The translations under genes and the position numbers were made by a program. Shown here in pieces: positions 12,310-19,832 of a stretch of 19,832 bases of DNA. The stretch is from Candidatus Poribacteria bacterium (GTDB taxonomy: Bacteria > Poribacteria > WGA-4E > WGA-3G). Each line of letters opens with the position of its first letter. Position 1 is the first letter of the stretch. The stretch covers positions 1 to 19,832 of the forward strand of contig VXXH01000058.1 in NCBI GenBank assembly GCA_009835515.1, written 5' to 3'. A model generated the notes under the pieces. That model was not told the origin of the DNA. It saw nothing but the letters and a program-made list of their open reading frames with translations, and did no database searches.

Positions 12310-15261
12310 TTAGAGTCCATACAGCGGCAAGCTTAAAAGCCCGCGGTGTTCTGTGCCCATATAGAGAACATTCCTCGCAACAACAATGGAAGTTACCTGT
12401 CCAAGGACTTCTGAAGTAATTGACTCCCAGATGCCTGTCCTATTATTCAATTGATAAACACCTGTTTGGGAAACACCGTACAGGGTTGTGTCATCGACTG
12501 CTAATTGGCGTATGGCAATCGGTGTATATTTTGGATCGGTGAGTGTGTGCCAGTTTTCGCCATCGTTCGACATAGCAGTGCCGTCTTTTGTTGAAACGTA
12601 TACCGTGTTACCCACAAAGAATATCTCTCTGAAGTGCGGTATTTTCTTTACGAGTTGGTACTGCGATTCCGCTTTATTAAGGCGGAAGGGGAAATCTGGG
12701 GTAATATCTTTCCAAGTGTCCCCACCATCCAAGGATTGGAAAAGACCGCCGTCACTTTTTCCGAGATAGATGACCTTTCCTGAGACAGCGAATTGGAAAC
12801 CGTCAGTCGCATAGAAGTCCCTGAATACGGGTACGTCGTGCATACCGGTGTCGTGCCATTCTGGATTTCCACGGGTCCATCGGTAGAGTTTCCGTTCGTA
12901 TTCAATGTAGAACGTGTTTTCGCTGATAGCGAACTCACCCGTCGTTCTCACAACGGCTTCCTCAATGCCGAGTTGATAGCGAGCGAGATCTGTATCATTC
13001 AGGTCAATAGTGCCAGTTGTCCTGATTGTCTGTTCCAACCATTTGCCGTGGCTTGGATCTACGTAAACCGGCATTCCTTCAATATGCATCAGTGTATCGG
13101 CATCCGGAGGTAAATGGAGCAAACAGTTTGTACTTCCACCCTGATTCGTTCTGACATAAAGTGAATCCGCCACGACTGTCATATTTGACAACTTTAGCGC
13201 GCCAAGCGGTTTATTTCTCGGGAGTCGTAGATTTGTGTCGAGTTGTGTCCATTGATTCCCGCCGTCAATGGATTTAGCGATACCTTTATTGGTTACAGCG
13301 TAGAGCACGTTGTTAACCAGTGCGAGATCAAGAATGTGAGGTTCTGCTATACCTGCTGCGAACAGATGCCAACTATTGCCACCATCTGTTGAACGTCCAG
13401 GTCTATTCCCTCCAATAAAAAAAGTATTCGCATCTAAAGCGACCGCGGGGAAAATGCCGAGTGTGAGCGCGTGTTTATGAATACCGAGGTATTCCCATGT
13501 GTCGCCAGCATCTCTTGAACGTAAAACGCCAGCACCCAGTCCAAGTCCTAAGAGGGTTTCACCTGCCGCCACAAGTTTTACAGATCCTGATCCAATTGTC
13601 AGTGGTGACCTTCTTGTCAGTGGTACCATTCCTAATTTTAGATTTATGGGGGTTATGTCAACCCAGGACGCTCCGAAATCACTTGAGGCAAAGAGGGAAC
13701 CGGATTTCTGATCTCTCTGCTTTGGGACACTGATGTAAATTTTGTCGCCAGCGACTGCCAATGCGTCAATAGATTGTGCTTGTGCAACGGATAATTTCTC
13801 CCATACGCCTGAGTTGAGTCGGTAGAGTCCGTGTTTTGTTCCCAAAAAGAGGGCATTTTCAATGGCAACTGCAGCGTGTATCTTCGGTGCTACCAAACCA
13901 TTGTTAAACGCGTGCCATGTGCCGCCAGCATCTGTTGAACGAAACACGCCGTCTGCGAGGACGAGGTACATTTCAATCTGTGCATCCTTCGACCAGCGTA
14001 GTCTGCTGGGGATAAGCAGGGCGATGGCGCGTCCGCGTGGCCGTGGACCGAGGAAATGCAACGTCACACCCCGATCTGTTGACGCGAGTAAATTAGTTTC
14101 CGTGGCAATATAGAGGGTATCCTTCCCCTCTGCCATCGGCGTACTATGAGATATAAAGGGCAGTGCGGCGTTAATGAGTGTCCATCCAGTGTTGTCATCT
14201 GCTAATCGGTAGAGTCGGGTGTCTCCAACAGCATAGACCTCTTTTTGCGATGTGACAAATAGGTTCTTGATACCGCCACCCTCTGGCCCTCTTGTTGGCA
14301 TCCATTGCGGTTCTGTCTCCTGTCTCTCTACGGTATCTACTTGTGCTGCTGCCAACAGTCCGGCATTGGCTTTCGGACCTGCACCGCTGCCTCTCCCCGG
14401 CGCATCACTCTTTCCAAACCGATTTCTTACATCCAGTTCTCGTTTTAGTTCAAATACAACGGGTGCGTCAACCAACTCAACCGTCATCTCCGATGTCGCG
14501 TCCAAGTTATAGGGTTGCTGAAAACGGGATAATGCACGAGGTCCCATTCCGACCATCAAGAGAACCAAGAACGTTGACGCGAAAGAGAGTCCCCACGGTA
14601 GCCATGGCTTGCTTACGGAAGGCGATATCGGTTTGATCTTAACAATTTCGCGCATGATGTTCTCGGTTAGATTGGTGGGTATTTGGAAACTGCCGAGAAC
14701 CTCTTGAATCATGAGTTCTTCCTTTTCCAACCGTTCGCGGGCACGGCGGAGCCGACTTCTAATTGTGTTTGACGATACTCCCAAAAATGCGCTAATGTCT
14801 TCACTCTTCATTTCTGCGAGATAATACAGGGTTACAACGGTGCGTTCGCTCTCCGGCAGCTTTTGGAGGAGACGTTTGACGAGTTCGCGCTGGTGTTCAA
14901 TTGCTGTTTCTTCACCACAGTTCGCTTCATATTGCGCGTAGCAGACTTCTTCGAGTTCGGCTGTGGACATGGCATCCAAAGATTTCGTCGGTAGCTGCTT
15001 TTTCCGCAGCCATGAAACGCAGTCCCGTGTGGCAATCACATAGAGCCATCCCGGAAAAAGTTCTGGACGTTTCAGCGTGGAGAGTCTCTTGTAAACTTTC
15101 AGAAAGACATCTTGTGTGATTTCCTCAGCGATATGGAAATCACTTATCTTTCGCCAGACGAGGGCATGCACCGATTTCTGGTATTTGTTAACGAGCGTGG
15201 TAAATGCACCTTGATCACCGTCTAAAGTCCGTTGAATGAGATCAACATCATTTGCCTTCAT
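12310..15261 (-). CDS. ECF sigma factor / transmembrane helix / Asp-box beta-propeller fusion, paralogue 2
   Basis: 983 aa with the same plan as its neighbours: sigma region 2 (DGDQGAFTTLVNKYQ, EITQDVFLKVYKRL), sigma region 4 (MKSEDISAFLGVSSNTIRSR), a membrane helix identical in sequence to that of paralogue 1 (LPWGLSFASTFLVLLMVGMG, about 221-240), then about 650 residues of Asp-box propeller (for example STDAGGTW, SSDFGASW, SRDAGDTW, STDGGNSW, SIDGGNQW, SLDGGDTW). The propeller is clearly the most divergent of the three: it has extra insertions, lacks the QTNTWKQI tail and ends VLYMGTEHRGLLSLPLYGL. It could therefore sense a different ligand while the sigma part reads similar promoters. GAGGAG lies 5 bp before ATG 15261 and the dyad promoter at 15291-15336. 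It lies 303 bp upstream of gene 1; each gene having its own promoter argues against a single operon. Confidence 0.85.
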   Translation of the reverse strand: MKANDVDLIQRTLDGDQGAFTTLVNKYQKSVHALVWRKISDFHIAEEITQDVFLKVYKRLSTLKRPELFPGWLYVIATRDCVSWLRKKQLPTKSLDAMSTAELEEVCYAQYEANCGEETAIEHQRELVKRLLQKLPESERTVVTLYYLAEMKSEDISAFLGVSSNTIRSRLRRARERLEKEELMIQEVLGSFQIPTNLTENIMREIVKIKPISPSVSKPWLPWGLSFASTFLVLLMVGMGPRALSRFQQPYNLDATSEMTVELVDAPVVFELKRELDVRNRFGKSDAPGRGSGAGPKANAGLLAAAQVDTVERQETEPQWMPTRGPEGGGIKNLFVTSQKEVYAVGDTRLYRLADDNTGWTLINAALPFISHSTPMAEGKDTLYIATETNLLASTDRGVTLHFLGPRPRGRAIALLIPSRLRWSKDAQIEMYLVLADGVFRSTDAGGTWHAFNNGLVAPKIHAAVAIENALFLGTKHGLYRLNSGVWEKLSVAQAQSIDALAVAGDKIYISVPKQRDQKSGSLFASSDFGASWVDITPINLKLGMVPLTRRSPLTIGSGSVKLVAAGETLLGLGLGAGVLRSRDAGDTWEYLGIHKHALTLGIFPAVALDANTFFIGGNRPGRSTDGGNSWHLFAAGIAEPHILDLALVNNVLYAVTNKGIAKSIDGGNQWTQLDTNLRLPRNKPLGALKLSNMTVVADSLYVRTNQGGSTNCLLHLPPDADTLMHIEGMPVYVDPSHGKWLEQTIRTTGTIDLNDTDLARYQLGIEEAVVRTTGEFAISENTFYIEYERKLYRWTRGNPEWHDTGMHDVPVFRDFYATDGFQFAVSGKVIYLGKSDGGLFQSLDGGDTWKDITPDFPFRLNKAESQYQLVKKIPHFREIFFVGNTVYVSTKDGTAMSNDGENWHTLTDPKYTPIAIRQLAVDDTTLYGVSQTGVYQLNNRTGIWESITSEVLGQVTSIVVARNVLYMGTEHRGLLSLPLYGL

Positions 15262-15290
15262 TATATCTCCTCACAAAGAATAGGGGTTTC

Positions 15291-15336
15291 ATGATATAGT
15301 GACGCATATAGGAATCAAAATGGTGCATAAAATGCA
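15291..15336 (-). promoter_or_regulatory. Promoter and conserved TGCATAAAATGCA dyad of sigma-propeller gene 2
   Basis: On the minus strand: dyad (15336-15324), 5 bp, TTGATT (15318-15313), 16 nt, TATCAT (15296-15291). The -35 differs from the TTCGAC of genes 1 and 3 while the dyad is identical, so the dyad is conserved better than the -35. Confidence 0.65.
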
Positions 15337-15370
15337 ATTCTTCGGAAAGTTGTGCCTTTAATAATGCAAA

Positions 15371-15391
15371 GGCGAGGTTGCAAACCTCGCC
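15371..15391. repeat. GAGGTT-type palindrome after sigma-propeller gene 3
   Basis: GGCGAGGTT (15371-15379) and AACCTCGCC (15383-15391), a perfect 9-bp stem with loop GCA, 49 bp past the stop of gene 3. On the minus strand it is not followed by a T-run. It is the best-preserved member of the palindrome family (7477, 8721, 12270). Confidence 0.7.
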
Positions 15392-15439
15392 AGCAAAAGG
15401 AAAATTAAGGGCATATAAATGGAGAAAAAAAGAAAATAT

Positions 15440-18337
15440 TTACCGACTGTCACGCTGAAAGCGGAGGACACCGTTTTGCTTTGTGCCGATGTAAAACGTA
15501 TCGCCATCAACAGCGAATGAGGTCGCTATGTGTGGCAGTTCTGGGGCAATCTGTTTCCATGTATTTGTCTGGTGATCTACCCGATAAACGCCACTATCAC
15601 ACACGCCGTAAGCCGTTGTGTCATCAACTGCGATCCTATCCATGATAAGTCTATTCCCATCTGCATCGGTGAGTGCGTGCCATGTCTCGCCATCGCGTGA
15701 ACGCATGACTCCCATATCCGTTGAGACATAGGCGGTTGATCCAGCGAACAGTATCTCCTTGAAGTGTCCAAACGGAAATACAAGGTTCGCGGTGACATCA
15801 CTCCAAGTGTCTCCACCATCTTGGGAGAAAAAAAGATCTCCTTCCCGTTTTCCGGCATAGACGGTGTCCTCTGAAACGGCAAGGGTAAACCCTTTTCCAT
15901 AAATAGGAGACATCCCTTCAATATCTTCCAAACCTGTGTCGTGCCATGCCGTTTCACCGCGTCGCCATCTGAAAAGTTTACGCCTGTACTCCATGAAGAC
16001 AGTATCATCGGTGACCGTAAACATTCCATTTGTTCGCCACTCTTCCATGACGCGGTGCCGGTCAGCCTTCCACTGCTCCTGCACTTTATCAATATCAACG
16101 TTGTTGTTTTCCGCTTCCATGAATTTTTTCATTTGTTCTGTGTGTAGGGTGTCTTCTTCAAAATCCGGTACACCTTCAACGGGTTGGAACACATCACCGG
16201 CATTAGAGAGGCGAAAAAGTGTGACACCATCAAGCTCACTGTTGCTTGCATAGAGCACGCCGCCGGCTGTTGCGACTTTCGCTCCTGGTCTTTTCAGTGG
16301 AACATTCCCGTTAGCATTCAAGCCGACAGATTTCCACGACTCACCACCATCTGCGGATTTGAACATTTCTGTAGGTGTTAGCGCGTAGAGAACGTTTTTG
16401 ACCGTAATCAGATTTGGCACATCAGAATTTACCATTCCAGCCATAAAGGGGTGCCACGTGGCACCGCCATTTGTTGAGCGTGTTATTCCGGATGGATTGG
16501 TTATATAAAAATTACTTTCGTCCACTGCAACAACAGGAAACGCGCCTAATACCCCGCGATCGCGTCTCGGATCTATCCATGTCTCGCCACGGTCATAAGA
16601 GACGAGTACGCCGCCAGCACCAACCAACATCAGGGTCCCTCCGACTGGAACAACCTCAACAGCGGCTATTATCTTATGTAAATGCTTGTCGGTATCCGGT
16701 GTAATATCTGTCCAAGAATCACCGAGGTCCGTCGAATAGAAAACGGCGGCATATAGGCTCCTACCTGCTCCAGGCTCTTGACCGACATTAGTTGTTCCGA
16801 CATAGATTCTATCTCCAGCGACTGCCAACGATTTGATACCCTGTGAAGTTGGCACCGACAATTTTTCCCACGTGTCGGTAAACTGAAAAAGTCCTTGACT
16901 TGTTCCGACAAATAGCGTGTTATCAATGGCGAGTGCATTCCATATAAGGAAACCCAATTTGGGATCCGGCATGTTATTGATTTTCAAGGTTTGTCCAATT
17001 GACTCCCATTGGTGCCCGACATCTTCAGAACGAAATACTTCTGTGCTGAGGACGAGGTACATCGCTGTATCTGTGATAATCAACGTAACCACACGGCCTT
17101 CGGGGCGCGCGCCGAGACTGTTCCATGTCTTACCCGCATCAATTGAGGCTAAAAGTTCATTGGAGGTGAGGAGATAAAGGGTGTCCCCGTATTCTGCCAT
17201 AACCGTATTGAAAGCCGCATTGAACTCTCGATTTGGACCACTGGCACTGACGAGTGTCCACGCGTCCGATTCTTCTGCGAGTCGATAAAGCCCCGTTTTC
17301 GCAACAGCGTAGAGGGTCTGGTCAGATGCGAGAAAGAGTCCAGCCCTTGAAACGCCGCCCGGTCCCTTCGTCTGAACCCACTGCGGTTCTGCTGTTGAAA
17401 GGTCGGTCTCCTCTACTTGCGCCGCTGCGATGAGGAGCGGTTCCGCTTGGAATTCAGAGGCACTGTCTTTCCCAAGGATATCGGCTTTGCCGAATCGCGT
17501 CAGAGCGTCGGATTTACGTGCCAATTCAAGGACAATAGGGGCGTCAACGAGTTCTATTGTCATTTCGGATGCTGCGTCTAAATTATAGGGTTGCTGAAAA
17601 CGGGATAATGCCCGCGTGCCGAATCCCATTATCAAGATAACCAAAAAAGTTGATACGAAAGAGAGTCCCCACGGTATCCAAGGTTTGCTCGCGGAAGGGG
17701 ATGTCGGTTTGAGACGTGTGATTTCGCGCACGATATTCTCTGTTAGATTTGGGGCGAGTTGGAAATTGCTCAGGACCTCCTGAATCATGGATTCCTCCTT
17801 TTTTAGTCGTTGCCGGGCGCGCAGCAGCCGACTCCTCACAGTGTTCGGCGACACGCCTAAGAACATGCTAATCTCTTCACCTGTCATTTCTGCGAGATAA
17901 TACAACGTTACAACGGTACGTTCACTCTCTGGAAGTTTTTGCAGAAGGCGTTTGACGAGTTCGCTCCGGTGTTCAATCGCTGTTTCTTCGCAGCGGTTCA
18001 CCTCATATTGTGTATAACATAACTCCTCTAACTGCCCTGTGGACATGGCATCCAAAGATTTCGTCGGGAGCTGCTTTTTTCGTAGCCATGCGATACAACG
18101 ACGCGTGGCAATTACATAGAGCCATCCGGGAAAATGATCTCGGTGTTTCAGCGTCGAGAGTCTCTTGTAAACCTTCAGAAAGACATCTTGCGTGATTTCT
18201 TCGGCGATGTGGAAATCACCGATCTTCCGCCACACAAGGGCGTGCACCGATTTTTGATATTTATTGACGAGCGTGGTGAAGGCATCTTGATCACCGTCTA
18301 ATATACGTTGAATGAGGTCAGCGTCGCTGGTATTCAT
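15440..18337 (-). CDS. ECF sigma factor / transmembrane helix / Asp-box beta-propeller fusion, paralogue 3
   Basis: 965 aa. Sigma region 2 (DGDQDAFTTLVNKYQ, EITQDVFLKVYKRL) and region 4 (MTGEEISMFLGVSPNTVRSR) are closest to paralogue 2. The membrane helix (IPWGLSFVSTFLVILIMGFG) is the odd one of the three. The propeller is closest to paralogue 1, with the same order of blades (SEDVGHQW, STDLGDSW, SADGGESW, SQDGGDTW, RDGETW) and nearly the same end (QTNTWKQI, YIGTKQNGVLRFQRD). An acidic/helical insert (DIDKVQEQWKADRHRVMEEW) interrupts the propeller as in paralogue 1. The second of two adjacent ATGs (18337) was chosen: GAGGAG is then 5 bp upstream, against 2 bp for ATG 18340, and the N-terminus aligns with the other two. 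Dyad promoter at 18367-18413. It lies 174 bp downstream of the sigma54 activator. Confidence 0.85.
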   Translation of the reverse strand: MNTSDADLIQRILDGDQDAFTTLVNKYQKSVHALVWRKIGDFHIAEEITQDVFLKVYKRLSTLKHRDHFPGWLYVIATRRCIAWLRKKQLPTKSLDAMSTGQLEELCYTQYEVNRCEETAIEHRSELVKRLLQKLPESERTVVTLYYLAEMTGEEISMFLGVSPNTVRSRLLRARQRLKKEESMIQEVLSNFQLAPNLTENIVREITRLKPTSPSASKPWIPWGLSFVSTFLVILIMGFGTRALSRFQQPYNLDAASEMTIELVDAPIVLELARKSDALTRFGKADILGKDSASEFQAEPLLIAAAQVEETDLSTAEPQWVQTKGPGGVSRAGLFLASDQTLYAVAKTGLYRLAEESDAWTLVSASGPNREFNAAFNTVMAEYGDTLYLLTSNELLASIDAGKTWNSLGARPEGRVVTLIITDTAMYLVLSTEVFRSEDVGHQWESIGQTLKINNMPDPKLGFLIWNALAIDNTLFVGTSQGLFQFTDTWEKLSVPTSQGIKSLAVAGDRIYVGTTNVGQEPGAGRSLYAAVFYSTDLGDSWTDITPDTDKHLHKIIAAVEVVPVGGTLMLVGAGGVLVSYDRGETWIDPRRDRGVLGAFPVVAVDESNFYITNPSGITRSTNGGATWHPFMAGMVNSDVPNLITVKNVLYALTPTEMFKSADGGESWKSVGLNANGNVPLKRPGAKVATAGGVLYASNSELDGVTLFRLSNAGDVFQPVEGVPDFEEDTLHTEQMKKFMEAENNNVDIDKVQEQWKADRHRVMEEWRTNGMFTVTDDTVFMEYRRKLFRWRRGETAWHDTGLEDIEGMSPIYGKGFTLAVSEDTVYAGKREGDLFFSQDGGDTWSDVTANLVFPFGHFKEILFAGSTAYVSTDMGVMRSRDGETWHALTDADGNRLIMDRIAVDDTTAYGVCDSGVYRVDHQTNTWKQIAPELPHIATSFAVDGDTFYIGTKQNGVLRFQRDSR

Positions 18338-18366
18338 CATGTCTCCTCTAAAAAAATAGGGGTTTC

Positions 18367-18413
18367 ATGATATTATAGACGCGTAGAGGGGTCGAAATGT
18401 TGCATAAAATGCA
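18367..18413 (-). promoter_or_regulatory. Promoter and conserved TGCATAAAATGCA dyad of sigma-propeller gene 3
   Basis: On the minus strand: dyad (18413-18401), 4 bp, TTCGAC (18396-18391), then TATCAT (18372-18367) at 18 nt; an overlapping TATAAT (18377-18372) lies only 13 nt from the -35. The AATCCTAAA block further upstream (near 18425-18435) is shared with gene 1, so the conserved upstream region extends beyond the dyad. Confidence 0.6.
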
Positions 18414-18511
18414 ATTTGCGGGAGGTTTAGGATTTAATAGGGTAGGAGAAACGAGAAATTGAGTTAGCGAAAGACGGACAGGACAGAAAAGGGCAAGACG
18501 GAAAATTTGCC

Positions 18512-19819
18512 CTATACCGCAGAGGAGCCGTTTTCTGATATTTCATAGTCTTTCAATCTATTTTGCAAGGTCCGAATGCTTATACCCAATATCTCCGCGG
18601 TTTTCGTTCGATTGCCGTCCTGCCATGCTAAAGTATCACGAATAAAGGCTTCTTCCACGGTTTTAAGGCTCGCGCCGAGCGGAACAGTCACTGCGTGTTG
18701 GTTTTCGGGTGCTTGAATTTCTTCGGGCACGCTGACACGCGGCTTTTGGAATGCAAGAATTTCTTCGGGGAGGTCCGTCGGTAAGATGCCATTGCCTTCA
18801 GCAAAAAGGAGCGCGTGGATTAGGACGTTTTCCAACTCTCGCACATTGCCGGGCCATGGATAGTTTTGGAGACATGTAAGTGTTTCGGGAAGTATTTTAC
18901 GCACGGCGCGCGCGTAGCTTCTACCATGTTTTTCGATAAGGTGTTCTGCCAAGACCTGGATATCTTCCTGCCGTTCACGTAATGGTGGTATAGAAATAGA
19001 AACAGCATTTAATCGGTAATAGAGGTCCTTGCGAAAAGTGCCATTTTCAACGGCGTGTGCGAGGTTACAATGTGTAGCCGCTACAATTCGGATGTCCACT
19101 GGAATTGGCTTTGTGCCGCCGAGGCGTTCAATCTTGCCTGTCTCAACTGCCCGTAATAATTTGACTTGCAAAGATAGCGGCATATCGCCGATTTCATCAA
19201 GGAATAGCGTGTTGTTGTGTGCTCTTTCAAATTTGCCGATGTGTTGTGTTCTCGCACCGGTAAACGCCCCTCTTTCATGTCCAAAAAGTTCACTTTCCAA
19301 AAGTGGACCTGGAATGGCTGCACAATTGAGAGAAATCATTTCGTTCGCCGAACGGTCGCTATTTTGGTGTAAAGCTTGTGCTATCAACTCTTTGCCGGTC
19401 CCTGTCTCCCCGCAAATCAGCACTTTTGCCACTGTGTTTGCAACCTTATCAATTTGCCTGAGAATTTCAATAACGCGTGGACTTCTCCCAATAATACCGG
19501 CGTAATTTCCTTGTAATTCACTCCTTGAAAGCGTCCGAGAAGTTTTAAATTGCACGGTTCCTGCTTTTTTAATCTTGCGTGTATCTTCTATCCGCTGTGG
19601 TATCGGGTGGTCATTTCCATCCTCAGAAACCAACAGGATTGCCTCGGACTCAACATTCGCGAGTTGTGCAGCTCTGTCCTTTGCCACAATAGCAGGATCG
19701 TAACCATCTTTTTCGAGGAGATTTTCCAAATTTCTCACGGTGTCATTAGACACATCACCCAGAATAAAAACGTTCGCTTTATCATGGGATTTGCCATTTC
19801 TTGTTCTGTGAATCATCAT
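18512..19819 (-). CDS. Sigma54-dependent transcriptional activator (NtrC-like bEBP), Fis-type DNA-binding domain
   Basis: About 435 aa. The central AAA+ domain is complete: Walker A GETGTGKE (about 139-146), the sigma54-contacting GAFTGA loop (186-191), Walker B LFLDEIGD (207-214), the arginine-finger segment FRKDLYYRLN and PWPGNVREL. A C-terminal Fis helix-turn-helix (TAEILGISIRTLQNRL, about 409-424) binds enhancer-like sites. Such proteins hydrolyse ATP to open promoters held by RpoN. The N-terminal 100 residues (ANVFILGDV, VRNLENLLEKDGYDPAIV, AILLVSEDGND) look like a receiver domain but are short, and the usual phospho-acceptor Asp strand is not evident, so control by phosphorylation is doubtful. 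ATG 19819 was chosen because GGAG (19829-19832) is 9 bp upstream; an in-frame GTG at 19825 is only 3 bp from it. It is transcribed toward the sigma-propeller array. Confidence 0.85.
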   Translation of the reverse strand: MMIHRTRNGKSHDKANVFILGDVSNDTVRNLENLLEKDGYDPAIVAKDRAAQLANVESEAILLVSEDGNDHPIPQRIEDTRKIKKAGTVQFKTSRTLSRSELQGNYAGIIGRSPRVIEILRQIDKVANTVAKVLICGETGTGKELIAQALHQNSDRSANEMISLNCAAIPGPLLESELFGHERGAFTGARTQHIGKFERAHNNTLFLDEIGDMPLSLQVKLLRAVETGKIERLGGTKPIPVDIRIVAATHCNLAHAVENGTFRKDLYYRLNAVSISIPPLRERQEDIQVLAEHLIEKHGRSYARAVRKILPETLTCLQNYPWPGNVRELENVLIHALLFAEGNGILPTDLPEEILAFQKPRVSVPEEIQAPENQHAVTVPLGASLKTVEEAFIRDTLAWQDGNRTKTAEILGISIRTLQNRLKDYEISENGSSAV

Positions 19820-19832
19820 TTTCACTCTCTCC

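Noticed and set aside
9136..18337. The three large proteins as bacterial sialidases (BNR repeats)
   Set aside because: Asp-box motifs alone do not indicate sialidase: I saw no FRIP motif or catalytic arginine triad, and the N-terminal sigma domains point to regulation.
18401..18440. Possible sigma54 (-24/-12) promoter around TTGCA upstream of sigma-propeller gene 3
   Set aside because: TTGCA is part of the dyad and no GG element lies about 10 nt upstream in any of the three copies; a sigma70/ECF-like -35/-10 fits better.

Overview
The window looks like one contiguous piece of a bacterial chromosome, probably from a Candidatus Poribacteria-like or related uncultured lineage. This is inferred from gene content I associate with such genomes: a DUF6785-type membrane protein, a mandelate racemase/muconate lactonizing enzyme homologue, secreted LamG-like paralogues, sigma factors fused to beta-propellers, and gene gaps crowded with short palindromes and TCAGTTA/TCAGTTG-type heptamers. 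I ran no database search. All intact genes except the archease lie on the minus strand.

Layout. (1) 1-1418: a beta-class DNA methyltransferase whose endonuclease-like C-terminal part continues in another frame, as if an internal deletion had cut the enzyme. (2) 1419-2209: a gene-poor stretch with heptamer repeats, a 103-bp MITE-like element, a frameshifted small gene and several palindromes. (3) 2210-2698: an archease behind a near-consensus sigma70 promoter. (4) 2838-6274: a polytopic DUF6785-like membrane protein and an enolase-superfamily enzyme, each with its own promoter candidate. (5) 6433-8370: two tandem secreted paralogues with a cysteine-rich loop. (6) 8371-9135: repeats and the C-terminal stub of a WD40 gene. 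(7) 9136-18337: three tandem paralogues of about 960-980 aa, each an N-terminal ECF sigma factor, one transmembrane helix and a very large Asp-box (BNR/Ycf48/sortilin-like) beta-propeller region. (8) 18512-19819: a sigma54-dependent activator with a short, non-canonical N-terminal domain.

The most interesting system is region 7. Each protein has the parts of a one-polypeptide transmembrane signalling device: a cytoplasmic transcription factor joined through the membrane to an outward-facing sensor, with no separate anti-sigma gene beside it. All three genes share a promoter layout in which a TGCATAAAATGCA dyad sits 4-5 bp upstream of the -35 element. This suggests common regulation, possibly autoregulation or cross-regulation. 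The three paralogues also look mosaic: sigma domains, membrane segments and propellers give different nearest relatives, which points to recombination within the array. The sigma54 activator lies immediately upstream on the same strand, so this end of the window is rich in regulators.
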